Of a stretch of 49,558 bases of DNA, positions 1 to 8,185 are shown one piece after another; position 1 is the stretch's first letter; each line of letters opens with the position of its first letter. The DNA lies in NCBI GenBank assembly GCA_003252455.1, contig QKED01000057.1:1-49558 (forward strand), in the 5' to 3' direction. The translations under genes were made by a program, and so were the position numbers. The stretch is from Gammaproteobacteria bacterium. GTDB taxonomy: Bacteria; Pseudomonadota; Gammaproteobacteria; Thiohalomonadales; Thiohalomonadaceae. A model generated the notes under the pieces. It was not told the origin of the DNA. It made no database searches and saw only the letters and a program-made list of their open reading frames with translations.

Positions 1-909
1 ACCGACCCCGGGCAGGCCCCCCAGGTAACGCAGCACGCGCTGGTAACTATAGAGAGAGTCGACGCCGATGACGTTGACCGTGATGCCGTCGTTGCGCGGC
101 CCCTGATCCAGCACCTGCCCCCCCTCGGGGGCCTCGGCAGAGGCCTGACCGAACCATCCGGCCAGGCGCAGGGCGGTGGTCTCGACCCCCTCCTGCAGCA
201 ACTTGTCGGCGGCGGCATCGGAGCGCTCCCAGCGCACCACCTGGTCGCCCTGACGCAGGGTCCAGGCCACCTGATAGCCGCTGGCGGTGGTGGCGAGCTT
301 CCCCACCAGCACCACCTGCGCCTGATAGCGACGCGAGGCGTCCATCAGGCCGTCGTGAAAGCCGCCCCACACATCGGCCACGTTGACCTTGGCCATATCG
401 GTGAGGTCCAGCAGTGGCAGGCGTAGGGGCAGGGCGCGACGGTAACCGCTGTTGACCAGTGCGCCCTGAAGCGGGCCACTGTCGTTGGCCGAGAGCAACT
501 TGCGTTGCCCCCCCTGCTCCAGCGCCAACCACACCAGCACGGTGGGACGCACCTCCCCCCACACCGTGGCCCCGCCACGGCGCAGCAGGGCGTTGACCTC
601 GCCGGCGTCGAACTGCGCCCAGAGCACCTGTCGCCCCCCGTCAGCGGGCTTGTAGCGGTACTGCTCCAGCAACGGCTCCGGAGTCTTGAGCGCCTCGGCG
701 AAGAGCGGTTGGTTGGCGATACCCGCGTCACCGCTCACCTTGGCCAGCACCTCGCCGAGGGCCAGGGTGAGGGCGGTGGTGCGGTTCTGCGCCCCCTGGT
801 CACTGACCCACACCTCCGCCTCGTAGAGGCCGTCCACCCGTTCGGCGTGGGGGGCTGCACTGGCGAGGAGGGCGACCAGGGCCAACAGCAGGGATAAGAG
901 TCTGTTCAT
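1..909 (-). CDS. DUF2066 domain-containing protein (C-terminus cut by window edge)
   Basis: The minus strand is open from an ATG at 909 to the left edge without a stop (303 codons). The product begins with a signal peptide ([18 protein letters not shown], then the AAPHAE region), so it is probably exported. The rest resembles the DUF2066 family: an early segment with [15 protein letters not shown] and [11 protein letters not shown], and later [10 protein letters not shown] and a repeated W-x-L-R-x-GD type strand. DUF2066 genes commonly sit divergently next to purM in gammaproteobacteria, which is the arrangement here. The function of the family is unknown to me. The C-terminus lies outside the window. 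Confidence 0.8.
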   Translation of the reverse strand, partial: MNRLLSLLLALVALLASAAPHAERVDGLYEAEVWVSDQGAQNRTTALTLALGEVLAKVSGDAGIANQPLFAEALKTPEPLLEQYRYKPADGGRQVLWAQFDAGEVNALLRRGGATVWGEVRPTVLVWLALEQGGQRKLLSANDSGPLQGALVNSGYRRALPLRLPLLDLTDMAKVNVADVWGGFHDGLMDASRRYQAQVVLVGKLATTASGYQVAWTLRQGDQVVRWERSDAAADKLLQEGVETTALRLAGWFGQASAEAPEGGQVLDQGPRNDGITVNVIGVDSLYSYQRVLRYLGGLPGVG

Positions 910-974
910 CGTCACTCCGGCATAGATGGTTGGCCCGTGGGGCCTCTGGGTACTCTATTAAGGGCGCCAAGGCA

Positions 975-983
975 TGGTAGAAT
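975..983 (+). promoter_or_regulatory. candidate extended -10 promoter for purM
   Basis: TG at 975-976 is followed one base later by TAGAAT (978-983), a five-of-six match to the sigma-70 -10 box with the extended TGn motif. It lies 44 bases before the purM GTG. No good -35 box is visible 17 bases upstream, which is acceptable for an extended -10 promoter. Sequence inspection only. Confidence 0.35.
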
Positions 984-1026
984 ACGCGGTTTTCGGCACC
1001 CCACCCGGCAGGAGCGGCCAACCCCA

Positions 1027-2088
1027 GTGAGCGCAGCACAAGATAACCCGAACGGCCCCGGTCTCAGCTACCGTGACGCCGGTGTCGACATCGACGCCGG
1101 CAACAACCTGGTCGATCTTATCAAACCCCACGCCAAGCGTACCCTCCGCCCCGGCGTGCTCGGTGGCCTCGGTGGCTTCGGCGCCCTGTTCGAGGTGCCG
1201 CTCGACCGCTACCGCGAACCGGTACTGGTCTCCGGCACCGACGGCGTCGGCACCAAGCTGCGCCTGGCGATGATGCTCGGCAAGCACGACACCATCGGTA
1301 TCGACCTGGTGGCCATGTGCGTCAACGACCTGGTGGTGGCCGGGGCCGAGCCGCTCTTTTTCCTCGACTACTACGCCACCGGCCACCTCAACGTCGAGGC
1401 CGCCGCCGACGTCATCAAGGGCATCGCCGACGGCTGCCTACAGGCCGGTTGCGCCCTCTCCGGCGGCGAGACCGCCGAGATGCCCGGCATGTACGAGGGC
1501 GACGACTACGACCTGGCCGGCTTCTGCGTCGGCATCGTCGAGAAGTCCAAGGTCCTCGACGGCCACACTGTGCAGGTGGGCGACGTGCTCCTCGGCCTCG
1601 CCTCCTCCGGCCCCCACTCCAACGGCTACTCGCTGATCCGCAAGGTGATCGAGGTGAGCGGTGCCGACCTCGGCGCCGAGTTCCACGGCAAGAGCCTGGG
1701 CGAGACCCTGCTCGAACCCACGCGCATCTACGTCAAGCCGCTGCTCGCCCTGCTCGCCGAGCACGAGGTGCACGCCCTTGCGCACATCACCGGCGGCGGC
1801 CTCTTAGAGAACATCCCGCGCGTCATGCCCGAGGGCACCGTGGCACGCATCCAGGTCGGTAGCTGGCCGCGTCCGCCGGTGTTCGACTGGCTGCAGGAGC
1901 AGGGGCGCATCGACCCCATGGAGATGTACCGCACCTTCAACTGTGGCGTCGGCATGGTCCTCGCCGTACCGGCCGCGCAGGCCGAGGCCATCGTCGCCAA
2001 GCTCACCGAGCTGGGTGAGCAGGTGAGCCGCATCGGCACCATCGAGGCCGCCGAGGGCGCACCGCGCGTGGAGATGGTCGAGGCATGA
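1027..2088 (+). CDS. purM: phosphoribosylformylglycinamidine cyclo-ligase (AIR synthetase)
   Basis: PurM makes aminoimidazole ribotide from formylglycinamidine ribotide and ATP, the fifth step of de novo purine synthesis, in the cytoplasm. The 353-residue product has the family hallmarks: [13 protein letters not shown] at the N-terminus, [36 protein letters not shown] and the glycine-rich [14 protein letters not shown] chose the GTG at 1027 because it gives the usual family length and follows an AGGAG at 1010-1014. The frame stays open upstream to 937, but that extension ([14 protein letters not shown]) does not resemble PurM. The stop overlaps the purN start by four bases (ATGA), so the two genes are translationally coupled. 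Confidence 0.97.
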   Translation: MSAAQDNPNGPGLSYRDAGVDIDAGNNLVDLIKPHAKRTLRPGVLGGLGGFGALFEVPLDRYREPVLVSGTDGVGTKLRLAMMLGKHDTIGIDLVAMCVNDLVVAGAEPLFFLDYYATGHLNVEAAADVIKGIADGCLQAGCALSGGETAEMPGMYEGDDYDLAGFCVGIVEKSKVLDGHTVQVGDVLLGLASSGPHSNGYSLIRKVIEVSGADLGAEFHGKSLGETLLEPTRIYVKPLLALLAEHEVHALAHITGGGLLENIPRVMPEGTVARIQVGSWPRPPVFDWLQEQGRIDPMEMYRTFNCGVGMVLAVPAAQAEAIVAKLTELGEQVSRIGTIEAAEGAPRVEMVEA

Positions 2089-2723
2089 CGGGTAGCGACA
2101 AGCTGCCGCTGGTGGTACTCATCTCCGGCAGCGGCAGCAACCTCCAGGCGCTCATCGACGCCTGCCAGGCGGGCACCCTTCCCGCCGAGATCCGCCTGGT
2201 GATCAGCAACAAGGCCAGTGCCTACGGCCTGGTACGCGCACGCGACGCAGGGATACCCACCCAGGTGGTGGCGCATACCGACTATGCGAGCCGCGACGAC
2301 TACGACACCGCCCTGGCCCAGGTGATCGACCAGAGCGGTGCCCGCCTCGTGGTGCTGGCGGGCTTCATGCGCATCCTCACCGATGGCTTCGTGCGCCGCT
2401 ATCTCGGGCGCATGCTCAACATCCACCCCTCGCTGCTGCCCAAATACCGTGGCCTCGACACCCACGCCCGCGCCATCGCAGCAGGGGACAAAGAGCACGG
2501 CTGCACCGTCCACTTCGTCACCCCCGAGCTGGACGCCGGACCCATCGTCCTCCAGGCCCGCGTACCCATCGAGCCGGGCGACACCCCCGAGAGCCTCGCC
2601 ACCCGCGTGCTCGCCCAAGAGCATCGCATCTACCCCCAGGCAGTGGCCTGGTTCGCCGAGGGGCGTCTGGCGCTTGGCGATAACGGCGTCGCCCAGCTCG
2701 ACGGCCTGCCCATCCAACCCTAA
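2085..2723 (+). CDS. purN: phosphoribosylglycinamide formyltransferase
   Basis: PurN transfers the formyl group from 10-formyltetrahydrofolate to glycinamide ribonucleotide, the third step of purine synthesis. The 212-aa protein has the glycine-rich phosphate loop [14 protein letters not shown] near the start, the catalytic Asn and His in [14 protein letters not shown], and the catalytic Asp in [10 protein letters not shown]. Length is normal for the family. It overlaps purM by four bases, the common purMN operon of gammaproteobacteria. A short perfect inverted repeat follows the stop. Confidence 0.97.
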   Translation: MTGSDKLPLVVLISGSGSNLQALIDACQAGTLPAEIRLVISNKASAYGLVRARDAGIPTQVVAHTDYASRDDYDTALAQVIDQSGARLVVLAGFMRILTDGFVRRYLGRMLNIHPSLLPKYRGLDTHARAIAAGDKEHGCTVHFVTPELDAGPIVLQARVPIEPGDTPESLATRVLAQEHRIYPQAVAWFAEGRLALGDNGVAQLDGLPIQP

Positions 2724-2735
2724 GGCACCTGGAGT

Positions 2736-2751
2736 ACACGCCTCGGCGTGT
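2736..2751. terminator. short inverted repeat after purN
   Basis: ACACGCC, TC, GGCGTGT: seven-base arms with almost no loop, 13 bases after the purN stop. There is no U-tract, so termination here is uncertain. It could equally be a protein-binding palindrome between purN and the next gene. Confidence 0.3.
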
Positions 2752-2797
2752 CACTCACACCCCTGCCGCCAGACCAGCCCCACAACCGGAACTCCCC

Positions 2798-3334
2798 ATG
2801 GCCCTCAAAGCGACCGTGTTCAAGGCCGAACTCCAGGTAAGCGACCTGGACCGCCACTACTACGCCACCCACAACCTCACCCTCGCCCGTCACCCCTCGG
2901 AGACCGACGAGCGCATGATGGCGCGCCTCATCGCCTTCGCCCTCTTCGCCGACGAGGCGCTCCAGTTCACCAAGGGGCTGTGCGAAGACGACGAGCCGGA
3001 GCTGTGGCAGAAGAACCTGAGCGACGAGATCGAACTCTGGGTCGAATTGGGCCACCCCGACGAGAAGCGCCTGCGCAAGGCCTGTGCACGCGGCCGGCAG
3101 GCGGTCGTGATCTGTTACAGCGGCAGCGCCGCCGAGATCTGGTGGCAAGGGGTCAAAGGCAAGGCCCACACCCTGGACAACCTGCAGGTGATCAACCTCC
3201 CGGCCCTCGGCATCGCCGCCCTCGCCGCGTTGGTAGAGCGCAGCATGCGCATGCAGGTGACGATTCAGGATGGGGAGCTGTGGATTGGCCTGGGCGAGGG
3301 TAGTGTCGAGCTGACACCGGAGCATTGGCAGTAG
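2798..3334 (+). CDS. yaeQ: YaeQ family protein
   Basis: The 178-aa product matches YaeQ along its whole length: it opens MALKATVFKAELQVSD, then DRHYYATHNLTLARHPSETD, the FTKGLCEDDEPELWQKN segment, and IELWVELGHPDEKRLRKAC in the middle. The YaeQ fold is a variant of the PD-(D/E)XK nuclease-like fold. Its cellular role is not settled, although a link to transcript elongation has been proposed for enteric homologues. It stands alone, 74 bases after purN. The 200 bases that follow hold no gene, only a small hairpin (CGATGT...ACATCG, 3432-3452). Confidence 0.93.
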   Translation: MALKATVFKAELQVSDLDRHYYATHNLTLARHPSETDERMMARLIAFALFADEALQFTKGLCEDDEPELWQKNLSDEIELWVELGHPDEKRLRKACARGRQAVVICYSGSAAEIWWQGVKGKAHTLDNLQVINLPALGIAALAALVERSMRMQVTIQDGELWIGLGEGSVELTPEHWQ

Positions 3335-3536
3335 ACAAACGAGCACCTCCACCTTCGCATGACTCAGCGTGCTCGAAATCCCCTGCACCACCCCAACTCG
3401 CTCCTCGACACCCCTCATATCTGTCAAAGAGCGATGTGATATACCGACATCGCGGCCTCTCTGAGTAGGTCGAAGCGCCGAAGGCACACACCAAGGCATT
3501 CAGGTATCCTGCACACCCGTCCTCTGGAGAGTTCCC

Positions 3537-5699
3537 ATGCACTCTATCCATCGCCCCCTCTGGCTGCTGCTCGCCCTACTGCTGCCAGCCACCGCACTCG
3601 CCGCCACCACCCAACTCACCCTGCTGCATATGGGCGACCTGCACGGTCATCTGGTGCCCCACCCCAATCTGCGCAGCGACGGCAACGGCCTGATGCAGGG
3701 CGGCCTGGCGCGGCTGCATGGCCAGATCCAGGCGATCCGCGCCGACCACCCGCACACCCTGCTGATCAACACCGGCGACACCATCCAAGGCTCGGCGGAG
3801 GCGCTCTTCACCCGTGGCGAGGCGCTGGTCGAGGCGCTCAACCCGCTGGCCATCGACGCCTTCGCCCCCGGCAACTGGGACTTCGTCTACGGCACTGAGC
3901 GCTTCATCGAGCTGTTCGTGGGTGACGCCCCCAAGGCCCCGTGGGGCGCGCTGGCGGCCAACCTCTACTACGCGGCGGGCGACGCCGACGGCCAGCGCAC
4001 CCGCTACGTCGAGCGCGCCGGTGAGCGGGTGCTGCCGCCCTACCGCATCGTCACCCTCGACGGCATCCGCCTCGGCATCATCGGCATGACCACCGACCGT
4101 GGCCCGCAAGCCGTCGGGCGCAACGTCGCGGCGGGCCTTCGCTTCACCGATGGCGACCGCGAGCTGGCCGAACTGCTGCCCAAGCTGCGCGAAGAGGAGC
4201 GGGTCGACGCGGTGATCCTCATCTCCGAGCTGGGGCTGGCCAACAACCTGCGCCTGGCCGACAAGCACCCCGGCATCGACCTGGTGCTCTCCTCCGACAT
4301 GCACGAGCTGACCCGCGAGCCGATCACCCTGGAGAACGGCACCCTGCTGGTCGAGGAGGGGCAGGATGGTAGCGTGCTCGGTCAGTTCGATCTCACCTTC
4401 GTCGACGGCCGCCTCACCGAGCGCCGCTGGAGCCTGCACACCATCGACGCACAAACCCCCGAGGAGCCCGCCACCGCCGCCCGCGTCGCCGCCCTCCGCG
4501 CCCCCTTCGTCAGCGGTGCGGCCTTCACCCCGCACACCAACCCGATCAACCAGAGCCGGCTCACCACCCCCATCGACAGCGTGGTCGGCTACACCAAGGT
4601 GCCGCTGCTGCGCGCCAACTTCAGCCACGAGCGTATGCCCGCGGTGATCGAGGGCTCCTCCCACGACCTGCTCACCGACGCCTTTCGCGCCGAGGCGCAC
4701 GCCGACATCGGCGCCATTCGCGGCTTCCGCTACGGCACCCAGGTGGCCCCCGGCCCCATCCACCTCGAAGACCTCTACCACTTCATGCCCATCGGCGCGC
4801 AGATCGCCGTCGGCACCATTCGCGGCCAAGACCTGCTCGACCAGATCGAGGCGAGCGCCGACAGCGCCCTCAACCCGAGTATCGACGAGTGGCGCGGCGG
4901 CAGCCTGTTCGGCTACAGCGGCGTCGAGATCGAGCTGAGCCCCTACAAGCCCCGTGGCCGCCGCGCCGTGGCGGTGCGCGTGAACGGCGAACCGCTCGAA
5001 CCGCGTCGCCTCTACCGCTACGCCTCCTACTGGTTCGCCGCCGACCCAGAGCTTATCAAGCGTCTCCCCGCGCGCGGCGTCCAGGTGCTCAAACAGGCCG
5101 ATGGCAGCCCGCTCGACGCCACCGAGCTGGTCGCCCGCTATCTCCAGGGCCTACCCGAGCAGACCGCCGACCCCAAGCTCGACCGCGTCCAGCTCACCGC
5201 CCCGCTGCCCGCCCAACCCTTTTCTTACGGCATCATGCAGCCGCTGCTCGGCGCCGCCATCCCCGGCGTCGAACCACCGACACTGACCATCGACATCCCG
5301 TTGGAGCTGACCCACGCCAAGGTGCTGTTCAACATCGGCGAGCCCAAGTTCGACGGTGACCAGCCGAGCGGCCTCAAGTTCATGGGCAAGCTCGCCCAGC
5401 AGCTCGGCCAGGACGGCACCGAGTACCGCATCATCGGCATCTTCAAGGGCGACGCCCTCTACCAGATGCTCAATGACCGTAGCTACAACCGCATCCGTAA
5501 GACCCGTGACGGTAACCCCTACCGCGAGCAGATCCTCGAACTCCAGCGCCTCGGCGTCGAGTTCGAGGCGTGCGGCAACACCATGCGCACGCGCGGCTTC
5601 GGCAACGCCGATCTCTTACCAGGGGTAAAGGTCAATCGCGGCGCCATCGGGCGCACGCTCCAGCTGGTGCAGGAGGGGTTTATTCAGTTGGATGATTGA
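3537..5699 (+). CDS. exported SoxB-like/5'-nucleotidase-family hydrolase fused to a DsrE-like domain
   Basis: The 720-aa precursor has a signal peptide (cleavage likely after PATALA, residue 22), so it acts in the periplasm. Residues about 26-290 are a calcineurin-type metallophosphoesterase domain: GDLHGHL (D34, H36) and NTGDTIQGS supply metal ligands. The usual GNHE motif reads GNWDFVYG, and SoxB thiosulfohydrolases likewise carry Trp there (GHWEFTYG). Residues about 340-560 form the 5'-nucleotidase C-terminal domain. Residues about 590-720 resemble DsrE/DsrF-like sulfur-transfer proteins: THAKVLFNIG, IIGIFKGDALYQMLND and FEACGNTMRTRG, with a candidate sulfur-carrying Cys679. The RBS is CTGGAGAG and the gene is monocistronic. 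My inference is a role in periplasmic sulfur or nucleotide chemistry. It is not bona fide SoxB, because no other sox genes are present and the metal-ligand position keeps Asn. Confidence 0.8.
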   Translation: MHSIHRPLWLLLALLLPATALAATTQLTLLHMGDLHGHLVPHPNLRSDGNGLMQGGLARLHGQIQAIRADHPHTLLINTGDTIQGSAEALFTRGEALVEALNPLAIDAFAPGNWDFVYGTERFIELFVGDAPKAPWGALAANLYYAAGDADGQRTRYVERAGERVLPPYRIVTLDGIRLGIIGMTTDRGPQAVGRNVAAGLRFTDGDRELAELLPKLREEERVDAVILISELGLANNLRLADKHPGIDLVLSSDMHELTREPITLENGTLLVEEGQDGSVLGQFDLTFVDGRLTERRWSLHTIDAQTPEEPATAARVAALRAPFVSGAAFTPHTNPINQSRLTTPIDSVVGYTKVPLLRANFSHERMPAVIEGSSHDLLTDAFRAEAHADIGAIRGFRYGTQVAPGPIHLEDLYHFMPIGAQIAVGTIRGQDLLDQIEASADSALNPSIDEWRGGSLFGYSGVEIELSPYKPRGRRAVAVRVNGEPLEPRRLYRYASYWFAADPELIKRLPARGVQVLKQADGSPLDATELVARYLQGLPEQTADPKLDRVQLTAPLPAQPFSYGIMQPLLGAAIPGVEPPTLTIDIPLELTHAKVLFNIGEPKFDGDQPSGLKFMGKLAQQLGQDGTEYRIIGIFKGDALYQMLNDRSYNRIRKTRDGNPYREQILELQRLGVEFEACGNTMRTRGFGNADLLPGVKVNRGAIGRTLQLVQEGFIQLDD

Positions 5700-5751
5700 A
5701 AGGGTGACAGTGGCACGGGGGTTCCGAGAGCACCTGCCCTAAGTGCAACCG

Positions 5752-5845
5752 CGTAGGGTGGATAAGCGCAGCGCATCCAGCAAAAAGCCTGGGCATCCCC
5801 CCCAAACCCCGCACGGCGGATGCGCTGACGCTTATCCGCCCTACG
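5752..5845. repeat. REP-like long inverted repeat
   Basis: The left arm (5752-5781) starts CGTAGGGTGGATAAGCGCAG. The right arm (5814-5845) is nearly its reverse complement and ends GCTTATCCGCCCTACG. The loop is about 30 bases. It lies between two convergent genes and its right arm almost touches the stop of the minus-strand gene at 5850, so it could act as a bidirectional terminator. Repeats of this kind (GTAGGGTGGATAAGCG...) are scattered in many proteobacterial genomes. Confidence 0.75.
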
Positions 5846-5849
5846 AGAC

Positions 5850-6539
5850 TCAACACCCGGCCGCTAGACGCCGCTTACGTCGCCTAGATACGGCCCCCAA
5901 GGCGACGAGTGCAACGCCCAGAACCGAAGAGGCGTCCGGCTCTGGGGCGATCACGGTCCCGTTAATGCGTATGTCGTCGATACGCACCACTTTGCTGGAT
6001 AAGGTGCTGAAATCCCAAGCTACGAGGCGAAACTGTACCGCCTGATCGAACGGGCCGAATGCCGAGAGGTCCAGGCTACCCATTTGCCAGGGTGCGGCAC
6101 TATCGATGTCAGCCACGGAGACGAAAGCGGCAGAGGTCGCGAGCGTGGTGAGGAAGTTGTCGGTACTCGCGTAGAGGATGGTTCTCGTCGTGTAGCCGCT
6201 CGTCAGATTGAGGCTACGCGCCTTGAATTGCCAGGTCACATCGCTCAGAAAGAGTTGGTAATCGGGATCGGGCGTCAAGCTGAAGCTGATGTGGTCGCCG
6301 GTGATCGTGGAGTCATCTGCGACATCGTCCGCGGCGAACTGCGCAGACTTTGTCCCCTCGTAGCCGTCGGAAGAGTAGGCGACCGACAAGTTGGAGTAAC
6401 TGGCGTTTGAGGCGGTGATGTTCGACGCGGTGGTGGATGGCGAAACACTACTGTTGAAGCCGTAAGACGTGAGTGTCGCCCCTTGAGAGGGCACAGCCCA
6501 GAGCATGAGTACGCCGGCTGTGGTGAGGAACTTGAGCAT
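5850..6539 (-). CDS. PEP-CTERM sorting-signal protein
   Basis: A 229-aa exported protein. It has an N-terminal signal peptide (MLKFLTTAGVLMLWAVPSQG) and a C-terminal tripartite sorting signal: the PEP motif in APEPDASSVLG, a short hydrophobic helix (VLGVALVALGAV) and an Arg cluster (SRRRKRR). The body is rich in Ser, Thr and Asp, as expected of surface or exopolysaccharide-associated PEP-CTERM proteins. Such proteins are processed by an exosortase (EpsH/XrtA type), and no exosortase lies in this window. An AAGGA ribosome-binding site precedes the ATG. The molecular function of the passenger is unknown. A second PEP-CTERM gene lies at 37079. Confidence 0.8.
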   Translation of the reverse strand: MLKFLTTAGVLMLWAVPSQGATLTSYGFNSSVSPSTTASNITASNASYSNLSVAYSSDGYEGTKSAQFAADDVADDSTITGDHISFSLTPDPDYQLFLSDVTWQFKARSLNLTSGYTTRTILYASTDNFLTTLATSAAFVSVADIDSAAPWQMGSLDLSAFGPFDQAVQFRLVAWDFSTLSSKVVRIDDIRINGTVIAPEPDASSVLGVALVALGAVSRRRKRRLAAGC

Positions 6540-6613
6540 CTTTTTTTCCTTTTCACCTGGTTGATTTTGTTAACGACACTCCGACCGACAAACTCAACTC
6601 ACCGAGAACGCAT

Positions 6614-6809
6614 CCAGGGCAACCGCATACTTTTGCCGTCGAGGCACGGAGGAGATGGAGAGGTACAGCGCGGGCACAATCGGTTGCCAATGTGAACGCC
6701 TCCGCTACGGGGCCGCCTTGCCCGTTCACCAATACCTGCAACCTCCGTGTTCTCTGTGTCTCCGTGGCTAGTCTTAGGCCGTTTTGGGCAAGGTATGCGG
6801 TTGCCCTGG
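6614..6809. mobile_element. MITE-like palindromic element, copy 1
   Basis: A 196-bp element ends in long terminal inverted repeats: CCAGGGCAACCGCATAC at the left and GTATGCGGTTGCCCTGG at the right. A second inverted pair lies inside (GAGGCACGGAGGAGA near the left arm, TCTCCGTGGC on the right). It has no convincing reading frame. The same element recurs at 7951-8149 with matching ends and length. No clear target duplication is visible around this copy. It fills most of the gap between the PEP-CTERM gene and the gene at 6872. Confidence 0.75.
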
Positions 6810-6871
6810 ACCCGCCTAGCTGAGTTGACCGCAGACCGAGGCTTTACCTCAAGGCGACGCTGGGGAGCGCC

Positions 6872-7873
6872 CTACCCCTCCACCGGCGGCAACCGCTCCA
6901 TCAGGTAGCACAGACAATCCTGGCGGATGATCGACTCGTTGAGGGTGAGCATGGAGGGCATCACCTCGCGCTTGAGCATCAGCCCCCCCTCCCAGCGCTC
7001 GAAGTACTCCGCGCCTATATCCTCGCCCTGCTCGTTCCAGGCGTGCAGGTAGGCGCCCTCGGCGGCCATGGCCAGGCGGGTGCCGCTCTCCAGCTCGCGG
7101 AAGTTGAGGTGGTCGAGCTGCGCGGGGAAGTCGAGCTGGCGCTCGGGGGTGGCGATACCGAAGCTCACCTCCTCGGGCACGGTGACGCGCACCACGGTGT
7201 GGTAGAGCTCGTAGTCGTGGGCGGCGGGGAGGTGGGCGGGGAAGTGGTCGAGGTGCAGCACCGCCTCGACGAAGGCGCGGGCGTGCTCCACGCCGCCGCC
7301 GACGCCGGGCTTGCCGCACTCGACGGTGACCGCGGGGCAGTGCGGCGCCATGGCCAGCGACTGCACGCCGTCGGGCTTGGTGAAGTAGACGATGACGCGG
7401 CTGAAGAGGTTGGCCAGGTGCAAAAAGGCCGCGTCGAGGCGGTTGATGCAGGCGTAGTGCGGGTTGAGGCCGGTGTTGTTGTGGATGTCGATGCTGGCGA
7501 AGACGCCACGCTCGCGCATGCGCGCCACCAGTGCGGCGGTCATCTGCTGCTCGGGCTCGTCGCCGTCGTTCCAGATGCGGTTGAAGTCGTGCTGACCAGG
7601 GAGCACACGCAGCCCCTCTTTGGCCGCCTCAATGTTGCCGATGAAGAGCGACAGGGCGCGCGGCAGCTCTCTGTCGGCGTAGTCGCGCAGCAGTGCGCGT
7701 AGCGCCTCCCAGCCGGTATCCTCGTTGCCGTGCAGCAGCACGGTGACAAAGAGCGGTGCCGCACGCCGTCCGGGCAGGTGGATCAGCGTCGGCCTGTCGA
7801 GCAGGGTGTGCAGCTGCGCGGCGGGGGTGTCGAGCAGGCCGAGGGGGAGGTGGTCGAGCTCCTGGAACAGCAT
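6872..7873 (-). CDS. succinylglutamate desuccinylase/aspartoacylase-family (M14-type) zinc hydrolase
   Basis: The 333-aa protein has the zinc-binding signature of the M14 carboxypeptidase/AstE/ASPA superfamily: HGNE (H48, E51) and the later zinc His in DIHNNTGLNPHY (H131), plus the substrate-binding DFNR (96-99). VECGKPG (E185) also looks conserved, though the catalytic Glu was not assigned. No signal peptide is seen, so it should be cytoplasmic. The family deacylates N-acyl amino acids, but no arginine-succinyltransferase pathway genes are nearby, so the substrate is open. The gene stands alone, between two copies of the same 197-bp palindromic element, an unusual position that hints at element-mediated mobility or expression control. 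Confidence 0.85.
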   Translation of the reverse strand: MLFQELDHLPLGLLDTPAAQLHTLLDRPTLIHLPGRRAAPLFVTVLLHGNEDTGWEALRALLRDYADRELPRALSLFIGNIEAAKEGLRVLPGQHDFNRIWNDGDEPEQQMTAALVARMRERGVFASIDIHNNTGLNPHYACINRLDAAFLHLANLFSRVIVYFTKPDGVQSLAMAPHCPAVTVECGKPGVGGGVEHARAFVEAVLHLDHFPAHLPAAHDYELYHTVVRVTVPEEVSFGIATPERQLDFPAQLDHLNFRELESGTRLAMAAEGAYLHAWNEQGEDIGAEYFERWEGGLMLKREVMPSMLTLNESIIRQDCLCYLMERLPPVEG

Positions 7874-7950
7874 GGGCAGGCATCATGTGGCGACGAAAGC
7901 CCCTCATTGTAATCAGCCCACACGCCCCTCACCACTTTGGGCTATAGATC

Positions 7951-8149
7951 AGCAGGGCAATCGCATACGTTTGCCACAGAGGCACAGAGGACACGGAGAG
8001 ACGGAATTCGGGCGCGAAAGTCGGTTAAATCGCCCCTCTCCATCTATGTCGGGCAGCCCTTCCCATGCACCAATAACAGCATTTTCCCATGTCCTCTGTG
8101 TCTTCGTGGCTGATTTTCAGCCGTTCGGGCAAAGTCTGCGCTTGCCCTG
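7951..8149. mobile_element. MITE-like palindromic element, copy 2, with putative target duplication
   Basis: This copy has CAGGGCAATCGCATACG at the left (from 7953) and TTGCCCTG at the right (to 8149), with inner inverted segments GAGGCACAGAGGACACGG and CCTCTGTGTCTTCGTGGC. Length and layout match the copy at 6614. The 7-bp sequence ATAGATC stands immediately before (7944-7950) and after (8150-8156), consistent with a target-site duplication. No transposase is encoded, so mobilisation would need an enzyme elsewhere. Confidence 0.75.
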
Positions 8150-8185
8150 ATAGATCCAGGGATTTCAGCAGCAGGGGAGGACCCC

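Noticed and set aside
1728-2717. Long minus-strand open frames (about 330 and, at 3576-4829, about 417 codons) opposite purM/purN and the SoxB-like gene.
   Set aside because: They are mirror frames of strongly conserved genes in very GC-rich DNA, have low-complexity Gly/Ala/Val-rich translations and no ribosome-binding sites.
3537-5699. Calling the secreted hydrolase SoxB.
   Set aside because: The metal-ligand position keeps Asn rather than the His of SoxB, there are no soxYZ, soxA or soxX neighbours, and a DsrE-like domain is attached.
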